64,000 bases of DNA from Kalmanozyma brasiliensis GHG001 (lineage: Eukaryota; Basidiomycota; Ustilaginomycetes; Ustilaginales), in NCBI RefSeq assembly GCF_000497045.1, contig NW_015961956.1, positions 310,001 through 374,000 on the forward strand. The letters are read 5' to 3'. Every line of letters starts with the position of its first letter. Position 1 is the first letter of the stretch. The notes beneath the pieces are model-generated. The model did not search any database. It saw nothing but the letters and a program-made list of their open reading frames with translations, and was not told the DNA's origin. This document shows positions 42,362 through 52,800 of this stretch, in pieces. The position numbers and the translations under genes were made by a program.

Positions 42362-44017
42362 TTGGTCGGAAGGACGAGATGACAGGTGTCACCGTGCAGA
42401 AGCGTGTGTGACGCGATGAGATGAAGCAATGCTGTCGCGGACTGAAAAGCGAAAACGGTCCGTGGACGAAGATTGAGACTCGCGGCGGTTCCAAGGTCGA
42501 AATGCGAATGAAGCTAGTCCACGTGCTGGTGGCACCGATGAAGCGAGTGTGTGTCAGAGAAGTGACAGGACGGAGCAGGAGAACAGTGGTGACGGGTCGA
42601 AGCAGACTGTAGGGTTCCGTCAGGAAACGGAGAAGGTTTTTCTACGCGGTGGTGCCACTGTGGGACGGCGAGACTAGAGTGCGGATGAGTGTATCCAACG
42701 GAAGAAAGGAGTCCAAGGTCGAGATAAAAAGGAGTGAGAGTCGAGGAACGGGGCAGATGTCGGTAGGAGGAGATGAAGAAGAGGATAAAGGATGGTGATG
42801 GTCCGAGGGAAGGTAGCAGGCAGTCTGGGATGTCAGATGGACGAGTGAGGAGCGACAAATGTCACAACACACCAGTCAAAGTCAGAAGCGGAGGCGGAAA
42901 TTCCAGGCGTGACAGCCAACAGTCAGAGTGGCTTAGCTCCTGGCTCACTCCGACTGGTTCTACTCAGAGGAATTTGACGAGATGCGCTTTGAGCTCGAGC
43001 TGCGTGGATGCTGCGTGCTCGCGTTCCTAGCTTGTTAGTTACAGCAGCCCTGCCGCCAGCCGAAGCAGAGGATGCATGCACCATGCCTACAAGAAAGTGG
43101 GGCTGCTGAGCCTCTTTTACCGTTCGGATGGGAATTTCGCATGAGAAGCACGCCGAGCAAGCAAACCAAAGCAGAGCAAAGCATCGCAAATGCAAAGGCA
43201 AAGGCAGCAGTCAGTTAGCGGCTGCTTGGCACTCTGTCTCTCTCTCCTGTGTCAGTTGAGAGAGAGGACTTTTAAAGTTCAGATGCAGCTCACACAGTGG
43301 ATCAGCAGAAGACACATTTCGGATTTTGAATTTATTCATCGTGAAATTGGTTGAGTCGGCTAACTGCAGCTGAGGTCAGTTGTCTCAAGCTAAAAGCAAT
43401 CGACTCGCTCTGGAGCCGCACAAAATGTCTGAGCCGCTCCCCGAGAACAACAACAACATCAGACGAATGCAGAAGATGGGCGCAAAGGGGTCCATATTGA
43501 GCACAATGAGCACAATGAGCACAATCTCAGCGCCTTCAACCCACCCCTTGGGCTCAATGCAGTGCGCTGATGCGCTCCAGGCCCACGCAATTCCGACCGT
43601 CCGAGCCGTCCAAGTGTAAGGAACACCGTCACGTTGGTTCGCTCGATCCCCTGTGCAGAGCATGCCATCGGCAAGGGGGCAGAGATAAGGGGGTGGCGGA
43701 CCAGGGCTTTGGAATCCACATGCCGCAAAGGGGCGTCTTCTGAGTGACCACCCAGTGCCTTGACGTCCATCACCAGCGCACCGCTCCGTCGGGTCTCAGA
43801 TTTTCCATCCAGTCGACCTTAGCGCCGTATGCAAGGAGCTTGCATGAAACGCCTTGCGTCACCACCCCACCCACCATCTGCCGTGCCAATGCTGACAAGG
43901 TACATACTTCGTTCCTGATCTCGCGAGCGATACAGTCGCACTTCCATTACACAAATCCTCCTAGTTGCCAAGAGAGCGATGAGAACAAAAGTACAGCCGA
44001 GAACACTACTACCGCCC
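42362..44017. other. Intergenic region, 1.7 kb
   Basis: Upstream of the OPT gene and downstream of the PP4R1-like gene (both minus). The segment 43150-43205 repeats CAAAG/GCAAA words. A three-copy 9-base repeat is listed at 43499-43525. Frames on both strands are short and lack domains. The part next to 42361 is the likely OPT promoter. Confidence 0.4.
43499..43525. repeat. Three tandem copies of GAGCACAAT
   Basis: Perfect 9-base unit repeated three times in intergenic DNA. Confidence 0.9.
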
Positions 44018-47000
44018 TTATACCTGAACAAAGTCGTCCTGATCTTCGCCGTTCTCAACAGCGTCGTTGCCATCTCGATCTGCTGCTTTGGCTTGACCGC
44101 TCGCATCGCCTGTCAGTTGAGACCAGTCTCCCGACGTCTTGGAACTGTAGCGTCGTCCCATCATCTCTTCGTCGTCCTCGGGCTTTGAGAGCACTTGTCC
44201 CTCCTCGTCGTCATCCTCAGCTGCTGCTTCGTGGTGCAACGCAGCTGTGCCGTTCGACAGACGCGATCGTTTGGATGCTGCACCCGTCAGCAAAGACATA
44301 CGCCCAGCCTGATCAGCCGGCTGCTTGCTCAGGTGCTGCGATTGCCGACCAGCCACAAATGCCAGGAACGGGTCCGAAGCTTTGCCTTGGCCAGGGCTGC
44401 TGGACGACGACGGTCCTGGTCGACTTGGACTGTCTGCAGATGTGTCGCCATCACCACTCACAGCGCCGTCGACGCCTCGTTGCGGCGAAGACAGCGTGAT
44501 ACCATGCTCCGTATTGCTCTCCTCCATGCTGTTGTCTGCTGAATGCGAATCTTGCGGCTCATCTTCGTTTTGTTGAGCGCCCTCGCTGTCGTCGTCCTCT
44601 TTGTCGCTCGACTCGTGATCCACGCCCAGCAGATGGTGGGGCTCGCCGTCCTCGTTCTCATCGTCCTCGTCGTTGTCGCCATAGTCGAAGAAGGCAGGTC
44701 CATTGGCGTTGACCCAGTCTGTGCCAAAGTCGAGCTCCGTCTGGCGCTTGCCTCCGCCAAAGATGGATGCTCGCGACATCTCGAGATGCTGCGCCGATTG
44801 CGCCTGCGTCTTGGATCCAGATGACTCTGCATCGTCCTCTGCGTCCGAGTTGACCTGACTTTCCTCGTCTCCATCTGTGTTCTCGGCCGAACTGGCCTCG
44901 CTGAACTGGCTGTCGTCGTCCATCTGGAACACATTGACGTCGCCATCATCGCCGTCGGCGTCCACAAATTGGTTCGTGAAGCCACCTTCGCCCTCAGGTC
45001 GATGGGGTCCACCATCAGCAGGACCGAGCACCAGCTTCCTTGGCTCGATACCCTCCTCTCGTGGAAGCGCAGCGTGTTGGTTCAGCTCCTCTTCCGACAG
45101 GATGCCAAACACGCCTTGTCGTACTTCGTCCGAATCGTCGTGCGCGAGCTTTGCGATGAGCTTGTTTAGATCCTCTGACCTCGACTGCGGCAGCGCGTAC
45201 AGCTCGTCCTTGCGGCACATCTGCGCCAGCACGCGCGACAGTGCAATGCGAACGTCGACCACGCTGTCGTCGCCCATCTGACTCAACCGGTTCAGCAAGA
45301 GCAACTCGCAGGACGAGCGTTGGATGTCTGACTCGACCAGCGCACCTACGCACAGCAGGCAAGCTACGCGCAGACGGTAGCCCTGGCTGTCTCCCAGATC
45401 GCTCACCATGCCCAGGAAGCCGTCAGCGATCACTTGGTCGTGCTCGGCGAACGCCCTGTACAGGTTCGGTACGCAGTGAATGCCTGCGTCTCGTACCGCG
45501 CTGATCGGATCCGCCAGCGCCAGCTGCATCAGCGACACCAGGTTGCCGTCTTCATCCTGCAGCAAGAATTGCTTGGCCATGCTGGGAATGTGCAGCGCTA
45601 GTCGCTCGCGCAGACGCCAGTCTCGCAGCGCGCCCGATGACCACTGCGAAAGCAGCTCCGAGAGCGTACGTTCTGCTTCGACCTGGGGCAGGCACGAAAG
45701 GAACACGTCCATGTTGTCGAACATAGCCGTCCGCACGTCGACGTCGTCGTCCGCGACGAAGCGCGTCGAAGCCGGCAGTAGATCGTCGCGTGTAGCATCT
45801 GGCCCAATGATCTTGGCGACTTCGTGCAATGAAGCTGCCAAGCTCTTGCGCACCTTGGGCTTGTCGCTCCTCGTAAGCTCGGCGTGCGCTTGCTTCAATC
45901 TGCTCCACTGACTAGCGCCTAGCGTGAGCACGACAGCGGGCAAGTTGTAAGCGACGACGAGCGGACGCTCTGGATCAAAGTTGTTGGCGCGGAAGTTGGT
46001 GTCCCACGGCGCCGCGTCCATCATTGAGCTCTCGTTTCCGCCGCCGTAACCAAAGCTGGCGAGCAGCGAGTCTTGACCGTTGCCGCCGCCAAAGGACGAG
46101 GGCACCCCGGCATCGGAGCCGGCATCCATCATCATCATGGCGCTCTCCTCTTCGAAAAGCGCTTCTGTGCCTTCCGGATCGCTCGTCTTGTCGAACGTGA
46201 GCGAGGCATCGCCTTGCTGGGGTGGACCATCGAAGGGCTCACCCAGGAAGAAGCGCACAAGCTCCTCGGGCACGCCCGCCTCGGTTTCATGGAACATGTA
46301 AATCACTTCGCCGATGATCTCCAAGGCAGCCATTCGCAGCGCTCGGGAGACGTCGTTGACCAGCGCTCGCATGAACACCAGCGTGGTCTCGCGACGAAGC
46401 TTCTCGCCGAGCTTTCCGAGAGTAGCGGGGACCGAGAAGCAAGCGGCTTGACGCACGTGCCAGTTGCGGTCGTGGATGGCCTTGTTGAGCGCGGGAAGCA
46501 CCTTGTTCTCTACGGGCTCGGCTGTCAGGTTGCGTGACAAGGGGCCAAGCGAGCTAGCCACCTCTTTACGAACGTAGAAGGCGCCATCATCGATGAGTTT
46601 GAGCACCTCGGGAGCGTACCTGTCCAGCAGCGCATCTTGTGGGATCAGCTCGTCTGCTGCCAGTGCGGCGAGCAAACTGACCGAGGCCATGCGTCCGACG
46701 GCCGATTCCTCGTCTTCGTCGATCTGCACGTCGCTAGCCGAGTCATCGCTCTGCTGGCCAAACATGTTCCCCTCCTGTCCCCACGAATTGGCTTCTAATG
46801 AGTCGGGCTCTTCATCCATGGCGTCGTTTGAGGCAGCGATAGATCCAGACGAGGCCTCGTTTTCGCTCGTAGCTTTGGCGCTGTCAGAGGCGTCTGCGTT
46901 GTCCTCTTCCATGGCTTCATCTGCTGTTGTGGCGCTGGACGCCTCCGCCTCGACATTCGCTCCATCCGTCGGTGCGCCTTGCTGCTCGTCGATGTGCTCG

Positions 47001-49906
47001 TCCTGCTCTGCGCCGTGGCGGCCATGATGAATCTGCGCCAACGCGAGGGCCACGTTGACAAGCAGCTCGTTCTTGACAGTCATCCGGGCATGGTCGTCGA
47101 AGCGGTAGTCATCGTGCGGCACTGGCTGTCCATCTCGACCCGATGCGTGCGTGACGTAGCTCTCCAGATCCTGCTCCTCCTGTCTCGCCTGGATCTGTTC
47201 CTGAGGCTTTTCGGCGAGCTCTTCTTTGGAGAACTCGAGATCGCGACGATCGAGACGATAAAATAGTTGAACGAGTGACTGTTGCGTCGCGCCGGCAATC
47301 ACGGTATTTTGGTTGAGCAACAGCGCGCACAACAGCGTCGTGAAGGCGGTGAGGCTGATCTTTGGGCGCGATGCCCTTTCGGCTTCGTCGTCGTCCGTGT
47401 GTTGCATCTCGCTGGACTCGTCGGCAAGCTCGGCGATGGGGCAATTGCGGAAGAAGAACCACATGACCCTGCCAATCTCGGGCGCAAATGCTGCGCAGAC
47501 CTCGGCTTCGTCGGTCGCGAGTCCATTCAGCAACGGGATAATGTACTCAACCGCATCATTGAGCTCGACTTCGCGGATCCACTCGGGCAGCGATTGAGAG
47601 ACGAGGACCCTGTGGTAGGCCTGATCGCTCTTGGCGAACAGGAAGATGCGCTCGAGTGTGTTCAAGCTCTCTTCGGCATGCTCGAGCGCGGCCCCGAAGC
47701 CTTGCTCGTCTTCGTCCTCCTCTTCTTCGTCTTGGTCGACGCCGGGACTACCCTCTTCCATCATGGCGTCAGCAGACTCCGTGTCGCCGGCATCGAGACC
47801 CAGCGCGGACGGCATGACTGAATCTGAGATCTGAGCATCGCTGCTGATGCCCGCTGGCGGCTGCTGCTGCTGCATCTCTTGCTGGCTGGGCTCGTCGCGG
47901 AAGAAGTTGAGCATGGTGCTGCCCGTCGATCCTTTCTGCGCAGCGAGCGCGCGGGCGGAAGATTCGGCCTGGGCAAGAGGATTGAGTGCACCTCGAGGAT
48001 GGTCGATGATGGCGATCGGTGGTGGGACCACACCAGATCTGGTGAGACTGGGACGTTTAGGCAGCGAAGGGCGTTCGGCCCCGGTCATGGGACTGGTTCC
48101 GCTGCCAGGCGATTCACTGACGTCCTCGATGCTTTTCGCTGCTGCTGCGGAGCTGTTTGTCGAGCTGACGCGATCTTCGTCTTCTTCGATGTCATCGCCT
48201 GTTTCTGCAATGTCGTCCTCGTCGAACTCGGAGCCCTCCTGATCCTCGTCGTTGGTGCCCACGCTCTCTCTTTCGGAATTGGAGCCATCTTCCTCCGACG
48301 AGCCCACATCGTCCGGATCGTCACTGAGATCGTAGCCCGAGCGCGGCGGCATGGCGATGAAGCTGCGCGTCTTAGGCGGACTCTCGCCCAGACCCATGCT
48401 GGCCCCATTCGGGGCTGATCCGGACGGATCCGAAAGCTCGAGGAAAGGTGAGCGCGGTGACGTGGGCGAGATCTTCGGAGAAGGTGTTCGGGTTGGGAGC
48501 GGCAGCGACTGAGGCACGGGCACTGAGCTGTACCGCTTCTTGGGATCAGCGTTGTTAAGGCTTGCCAGGGGTGACTCGGCCCGCTCTGGCAACCACGACG
48601 AGCCGCTGCTGTTGGTGCGATGAGATACGAGTGCGTTCGCAACGTCCACGTGCGGCGCAGCTTCGGTGGCGGGCGAGAGGACCCTGCTTGCTGGACTTTG
48701 GCCGGAAGTCACGGCGCTGGCATACGTGGGTTTGGACGTCTCTTCCGACGCGTCCGAGGTCGACCAAGGCGGAGTGAAACCGATTTTGACGACGGGGTCG
48801 GTCTTGGCCACCTCGATGCTTCTGCGTGGGCTCTTGTGTGGGTCGTGGGTGTCACGCATGTTGCTTAGACCGGTGCGCAAAACGGGCGAGGAGGACGAGC
48901 CGCGCAGCTCGTGCGGTCGCCGCGCTTTGGGTCGGCCGAGAATGGTGTTGGATGAGCCTGCCGGCGATCCTGATTCGGCTGACGTAGCAGGCGACCGTGA
49001 GAGGTCCATCGAATCCGAGCCCGCCGAAGGCGAAGCACGACCCGGGGACCCGGCGACAGGTGAGGCCGAGCCCATCCTGCGCAGCTGATCGGCGCGGTCC
49101 GGCGTAGACGAGCGAGGCCAGACCGAGTCCCAGGCGTGTTGTGCGTCTGGGTTGATGGGCACGGTGGGCGGCGAAGTCGACGGCAAGAAGATGGGCGAAG
49201 GCGCTCGGAAGGGAGCGGTGGCTAGATCGGTGCTTGCGCGACGAGCGCGTGCGAGTCCAGCGTGGGCCGACATTGTGGATTGGAGGCGAGGCGAGATCGG
49301 GGCACCAGCAAAGGTGCGTGCAGGAGAAGAGGTGCGGCGAGCGCTGCCCTCGGAAAAGTGGTGAGTGGTGCCATTTGGCTGGTGTCGATCGGCGTTGCGA
49401 GGATTGGTGCGCCGCAATTCAGAGGTGAAGTTGGCATCGGGCGAGGCACTTCCGGCGCTGCTGCTGCTGCTGTTCGCGTTGGATCCGGCGCTGACCTTTC
49501 GTGTGTGTGGAAGGAAGGTCGGGGAGCCAGAGGCAGACAAGTGGTTCATCGAGGCTGGTTTGGATCGAGAGCTTGCAAGGTGGTCGCTCGAGCCGTTGAC
49601 AGAGCGAGACGAATCTGTCGAGTTGGAATCTGCAGAGGCTGCATTGTGTTCTGCGCCTCCTGAAGCTTCAGCAATGGTCCAAGATCGATCCGAGGAAGAC
49701 TGCAGCGGACCGAAACCGAGGATGGGACTGGTGCGGTCTTTTGTGTCGATGGACTGGTTTCGACTGTGATGGCGATGCCTGCCTCGCGCGGCTGAGCCCA
49801 TGGGCCTTGATGGAAGCTGATCGAGTCTAGGCGACAGGCTGAAGTTGGCGTTGATGCCGTCCTGAGACACCTTGATCTCTGGCTCCTTGGAACCGTCTTC
49901 CGCCAT
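44018..49906 (-). CDS. Large HEAT-repeat protein, PP4 regulatory subunit 1-like
   Basis: 1962 residues, single exon. Residues 1 to about 740 are Ser/Pro-rich and predicted disordered, with many SP and TP sites. A HEAT-repeat block (about 750-1600) follows. It contains LERIFLFAKSDQAYHRVLVS, the stretch PEIGRVMWFFFRNCPIAELA, then GAFYVRKEVASSLGPLSRNL and NWHVRQAACFSVPATLGKLG, and further units such as VDVRTAMFDNMDVFLSCLP. The pattern 'functional subunit wedged by acidic loops' resembles PPP4R1, a scaffold of the PP2A-like phosphatase PP4. An acidic loop interrupts the repeats near 960-1100. The C-terminal ~350 residues are acidic and Ser-rich. Assignment rests on HEAT motifs and order, not on a catalytic residue; another PP2A-A-like HEAT scaffold is possible. 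Start ATG at 49906 is the first in frame. Confidence 0.65.
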   Translation of the reverse strand: MAEDGSKEPEIKVSQDGINANFSLSPRLDQLPSRPMGSAARGRHRHHSRNQSIDTKDRTSPILGFGPLQSSSDRSWTIAEASGGAEHNAASADSNSTDSSRSVNGSSDHLASSRSKPASMNHLSASGSPTFLPHTRKVSAGSNANSSSSSAGSASPDANFTSELRRTNPRNADRHQPNGTTHHFSEGSARRTSSPARTFAGAPISPRLQSTMSAHAGLARARRASTDLATAPFRAPSPIFLPSTSPPTVPINPDAQHAWDSVWPRSSTPDRADQLRRMGSASPVAGSPGRASPSAGSDSMDLSRSPATSAESGSPAGSSNTILGRPKARRPHELRGSSSSPVLRTGLSNMRDTHDPHKSPRRSIEVAKTDPVVKIGFTPPWSTSDASEETSKPTYASAVTSGQSPASRVLSPATEAAPHVDVANALVSHRTNSSGSSWLPERAESPLASLNNADPKKRYSSVPVPQSLPLPTRTPSPKISPTSPRSPFLELSDPSGSAPNGASMGLGESPPKTRSFIAMPPRSGYDLSDDPDDVGSSEEDGSNSERESVGTNDEDQEGSEFDEDDIAETGDDIEEDEDRVSSTNSSAAAAKSIEDVSESPGSGTSPMTGAERPSLPKRPSLTRSGVVPPPIAIIDHPRGALNPLAQAESSARALAAQKGSTGSTMLNFFRDEPSQQEMQQQQPPAGISSDAQISDSVMPSALGLDAGDTESADAMMEEGSPGVDQDEEEEDEDEQGFGAALEHAEESLNTLERIFLFAKSDQAYHRVLVSQSLPEWIREVELNDAVEYIIPLLNGLATDEAEVCAAFAPEIGRVMWFFFRNCPIAELADESSEMQHTDDDEAERASRPKISLTAFTTLLCALLLNQNTVIAGATQQSLVQLFYRLDRRDLEFSKEELAEKPQEQIQARQEEQDLESYVTHASGRDGQPVPHDDYRFDDHARMTVKNELLVNVALALAQIHHGRHGAEQDEHIDEQQGAPTDGANVEAEASSATTADEAMEEDNADASDSAKATSENEASSGSIAASNDAMDEEPDSLEANSWGQEGNMFGQQSDDSASDVQIDEDEESAVGRMASVSLLAALAADELIPQDALLDRYAPEVLKLIDDGAFYVRKEVASSLGPLSRNLTAEPVENKVLPALNKAIHDRNWHVRQAACFSVPATLGKLGEKLRRETTLVFMRALVNDVSRALRMAALEIIGEVIYMFHETEAGVPEELVRFFLGEPFDGPPQQGDASLTFDKTSDPEGTEALFEEESAMMMMDAGSDAGVPSSFGGGNGQDSLLASFGYGGGNESSMMDAAPWDTNFRANNFDPERPLVVAYNLPAVVLTLGASQWSRLKQAHAELTRSDKPKVRKSLAASLHEVAKIIGPDATRDDLLPASTRFVADDDVDVRTAMFDNMDVFLSCLPQVEAERTLSELLSQWSSGALRDWRLRERLALHIPSMAKQFLLQDEDGNLVSLMQLALADPISAVRDAGIHCVPNLYRAFAEHDQVIADGFLGMVSDLGDSQGYRLRVACLLCVGALVESDIQRSSCELLLLNRLSQMGDDSVVDVRIALSRVLAQMCRKDELYALPQSRSEDLNKLIAKLAHDDSDEVRQGVFGILSEEELNQHAALPREEGIEPRKLVLGPADGGPHRPEGEGGFTNQFVDADGDDGDVNVFQMDDDSQFSEASSAENTDGDEESQVNSDAEDDAESSGSKTQAQSAQHLEMSRASIFGGGKRQTELDFGTDWVNANGPAFFDYGDNDEDDENEDGEPHHLLGVDHESSDKEDDDSEGAQQNEDEPQDSHSADNSMEESNTEHGITLSSPQRGVDGAVSGDGDTSADSPSRPGPSSSSSPGQGKASDPFLAFVAGRQSQHLSKQPADQAGRMSLLTGAASKRSRLSNGTAALHHEAAAEDDDEEGQVLSKPEDDEEMMGRRYSSKTSGDWSQLTGDASGQAKAADRDGNDAVENGEDQDDFVQV

Positions 49907-51464
49907 GATCGAGAACTTCGAAATGGTGGATCTTCGAACGCGTCCAGCGGACCGACTGGGAGACTACCTGGTGGAGCTTGGGTCTGACCTTACGATAAGG
50001 TTAACTCGGATGCTTTGAAATACGCAGGAGCGGTTCTCTGACGTAGAAAGATCGAGATTAGGGATCTGTTGCGTGCTGATGTGTGTCTGCGCTGAGGCGG
50101 ACGGGTTTATGGCTGAGAGGTGACGTCGCTGACCTTCAAAACCGAGACATGTTGGCGGCAGAGAGGGAGGAAAACGTGGCTAGATGGAGTTCTGTGAGCC
50201 GGGTCAGAACCTGCCCCCTTGCTGACTTGACCGACGGGACTGTGTCGAGCGACCACTGCTATTGCTAAACACGTTCAAGAGGGGCTTTCGACGGCGGTGT
50301 GGGTGAAGCGATGTGGGGGCGGTCGTGCTTGGCCCAGTCGCGAGTAGCCCTTTTTTCTTTGCTGGTGGTCGATCAGAGACAATAGGCGTGAGACGAAGAC
50401 GAAAAAGCCCGAGGTGACGACCAAAAGAGTCTCGTCTGAAGTGACCTGTGACGGTCCGGACCTTAGACACCGGCTTGGGATGAAGATGAAGTGAAAGAGT
50501 GGATGTCGACAACGAGCAGCAAGAGCAAACAGAAAAAGCAAAGTCGATCTTCCGTCTTGAAAAAGCTGCTCACCAGCCTGCCTGCTCGCCTGTCTCTTCG
50601 ACGCCCTCTCCGCCAGCCTCTATCAAGGAAAAAAACAACTCAAAAACGCAGAAAGGGCCAGAGAAGGGGTCAAATCTCACAATCAGCAGCGATTGATCGA
50701 CCGCAGCCGAGCAGGACCCTTTTTCTTTCGACTTGCGCGCCGGTCACACGGCTCCACACGACAAAACAAACAGGCTCAGCAAGCCAGCCAGCCAGCCAGC
50801 CAGCCAGCCGGTCAAACAAGGGTGCAGCAGTCAAGCCCTGCCGAGCGCAAGTCTTTGCGATCCGGCTTGCTTCGAGCCCGGTTCATTTAATCGGCCATAC
50901 GGAGCTGCTGTGTGGCACGACGAACGGAGCCAACTTTGCATCACATCAGGCAGTCAGAGCTCTTCCGCAACCGAAGGACTTGCAGCGCACGGGCTCAAGC
51001 TCGTGTGCCCCGTCGGTGCAGGACATGAGTGCGCAGTGCTGTCGTCACACACTTCTGCTGGCTGAAGTCGTGTCAGAGGAACCAGTTCGATAGCAAGGCA
51101 CAAGAGGGACGGAGGTGGTATAAGAGTACAAACGAAAGCGACGGAGAAGCATGCGAGGACGAGGAAAGGATTGTCGAGACGAGTCAGAGGTACGAACCGA
51201 GGAGTGGCGAGAGACATGACGAGGAAGCAGAAACGATGAGGTGCCAAGATAATGTAGCAGTGCCGGTGTGCGAGTCCAAGCGCATGCATAGATGCATCAT
51301 CACGTTAGCAGGCTGATAGTGATCCCGTCATCGATTGCGCAAGAGGCTAGAGCAGATCCGGAAACGGGACGACTGCTTGTGACGGACCAGGAAGACATCG
51401 TTAGTCTTGCGCGCTTGCGGATACCTTGTGCACCCGCTCTGAAGTGAAACGATGTTCGAGCGGA
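49907..51464. other. Intergenic region, 1.6 kb, with (AGCC)7
   Basis: Lies between the start of the PP4R1-like gene and the stop of Atg8 (both minus). Frames of up to 200 residues are not supported by codon bias or domains. A-rich runs occur at 50520-50545 and 50620-50650. The tetranucleotide repeat at 50782-50809 is listed separately. Confidence 0.4.
50782..50809. repeat. (AGCC)7 microsatellite
   Basis: Seven perfect copies of AGCC. This is the reverse-complement family of the GGCT runs at 34901 and 62716. Confidence 0.9.
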
Positions 51465-51821
51465 TCAAAGACCGCCAAACGTGTTCTCGCCCGAGTACGA
51501 GACATAGAGGAAGCCGTCCTCATCCTTGTGCTCTTCGTAGATGGCGCTCATCAGCGCTGCTGTGGCTGGAAGTACCTCGTCTACAAAGATGAAGATGGCC
51601 TTTTCGGGCGCGAGCTTGATGCGCTTTCGGATGACATAGACGAATTGGCCTACTGTGAGGTCCGATGGCACCAGGTACTTCTTCTTGTCGATCGTGGGGA
51701 TGTCGGTACGATCCGCCTTTTCGCAGATGACAGGAATGCGGTCCGGGTACTTTTGGCGGATCCGCTCGGCCTCGGCCTTGCGCTTCTCAAACGAGTGCTC
51801 GTTTTTGAACGCGGAACGCAT
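51465..51821 (-). CDS. ATG8: Autophagy ubiquitin-like protein Atg8
   Basis: 118 residues, intronless, full length. Two N-terminal helices ([20 protein letters not shown]) precede a ubiquitin-like fold. Conserved parts include [15 protein letters not shown], the motif [20 protein letters not shown] and [20 protein letters not shown]. The C-terminus is ENTFGGL. By alignment with yeast Atg8, the protease Atg4 would cut after Gly116, removing the last two residues, and Gly116 would then be joined to phosphatidylethanolamine by Atg7, Atg3 and Atg12-Atg5-Atg16. The lipidated protein drives autophagosome membrane growth and binds cargo receptors. It is far closer to yeast Atg8/GABARAP than to LC3. 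Divergent from Spt16. Confidence 0.98.
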   Translation of the reverse strand: MRSAFKNEHSFEKRKAEAERIRQKYPDRIPVICEKADRTDIPTIDKKKYLVPSDLTVGQFVYVIRKRIKLAPEKAIFIFVDEVLPATAALMSAIYEEHKDEDGFLYVSYSGENTFGGL

Positions 51822-52800
51822 CTTTACTGCCGCGGATCAGGCTACGGGATGGGAAGCTTCTAGAGGGCTTTGCTGGGACGATCGATAAAGTCGCTAGAAA
51901 GAGACCACCAAAGGCGCTGTTGCTATCGTGCGGATGGTTCGCTCAAGCGTGACGAGCGATTGCAGACTTGTGAGCGGGTTGGATGGCTGGGATGCTTGCT
52001 GCCAGCGACGAGTCCTTCGTAGCGCGGGTCCTGAGATTGGTTTGCCGGTGTTGATGGAGGTCGAGTGATAGCTTGCTCAGCGATGTCGAGCGGATGGCTT
52101 ATAGGATGATGATGATAGTAACGATATGTGATACTGAGCCGAGCTGTGTGGACCCTTGGCTCCTTGGGCCCGCGAGTACAGAGGCCAACTGCCCAGTCAC
52201 CCTCGCACTGAGCCCATCAATTTGAGGGGCTCAACGCGCGTTCAAAGGCAGCTGCGCATTCACTTCAGACTGCGCCCGCACCATCTGTGATTCACGGACC
52301 AGGTCCCTGACGCTGTGTGACTAGGCTGGATCTGGACTGGACACTGCTCTCGTGCCCAATTGCGAGCTTGACCTCCACTTTTTTGGCCGCCATCAAGATG
52401 TTAAGCTTGGACAACCTTTGCTTTTTTTTTCCCCGATCTGAGGTTGGGAATTGAATCGGGTCTCGCGCGCAGGCCTTGAACGCGTGCGAAGAACTGCGCG
52501 TTTGGCGCAAAGCTGAGTGAAGACGATGGTTGGGCCTCTTCGGTATTCTGGCCAACTCGACTCAGCTTCGATACGCCTTCCCCTTCACCGTCTTGACCCT
52601 CACGTTCTCACTTCGTCACAAGGCTCAGCATCCTTGACTACCCAAAGCCCTTTCTCAACAAGGCGTCAAGATCGAATCGGACTGGCACACGAAGCACAGC
52701 CTACTCGTGTCAAGAAGCCTCGACTCAATCTTGGACGCAGAGACGCACCGGTGCGGACTGCTAACCATCAGCAGTTGCAGCCTTACACGGCTCCCATACG
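51822..52800. promoter_or_regulatory. Divergent promoter region of ATG8 and SPT16
   Basis: 979 bases between two start codons facing away. It contains a T9 run at 52422-52430 followed by CCCC, the kind of poly(dT) tract that keeps nucleosomes off fungal promoters. The final 150 bases before 52801 form a C/A-rich leader. No specific factor site is claimed. Confidence 0.45.
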
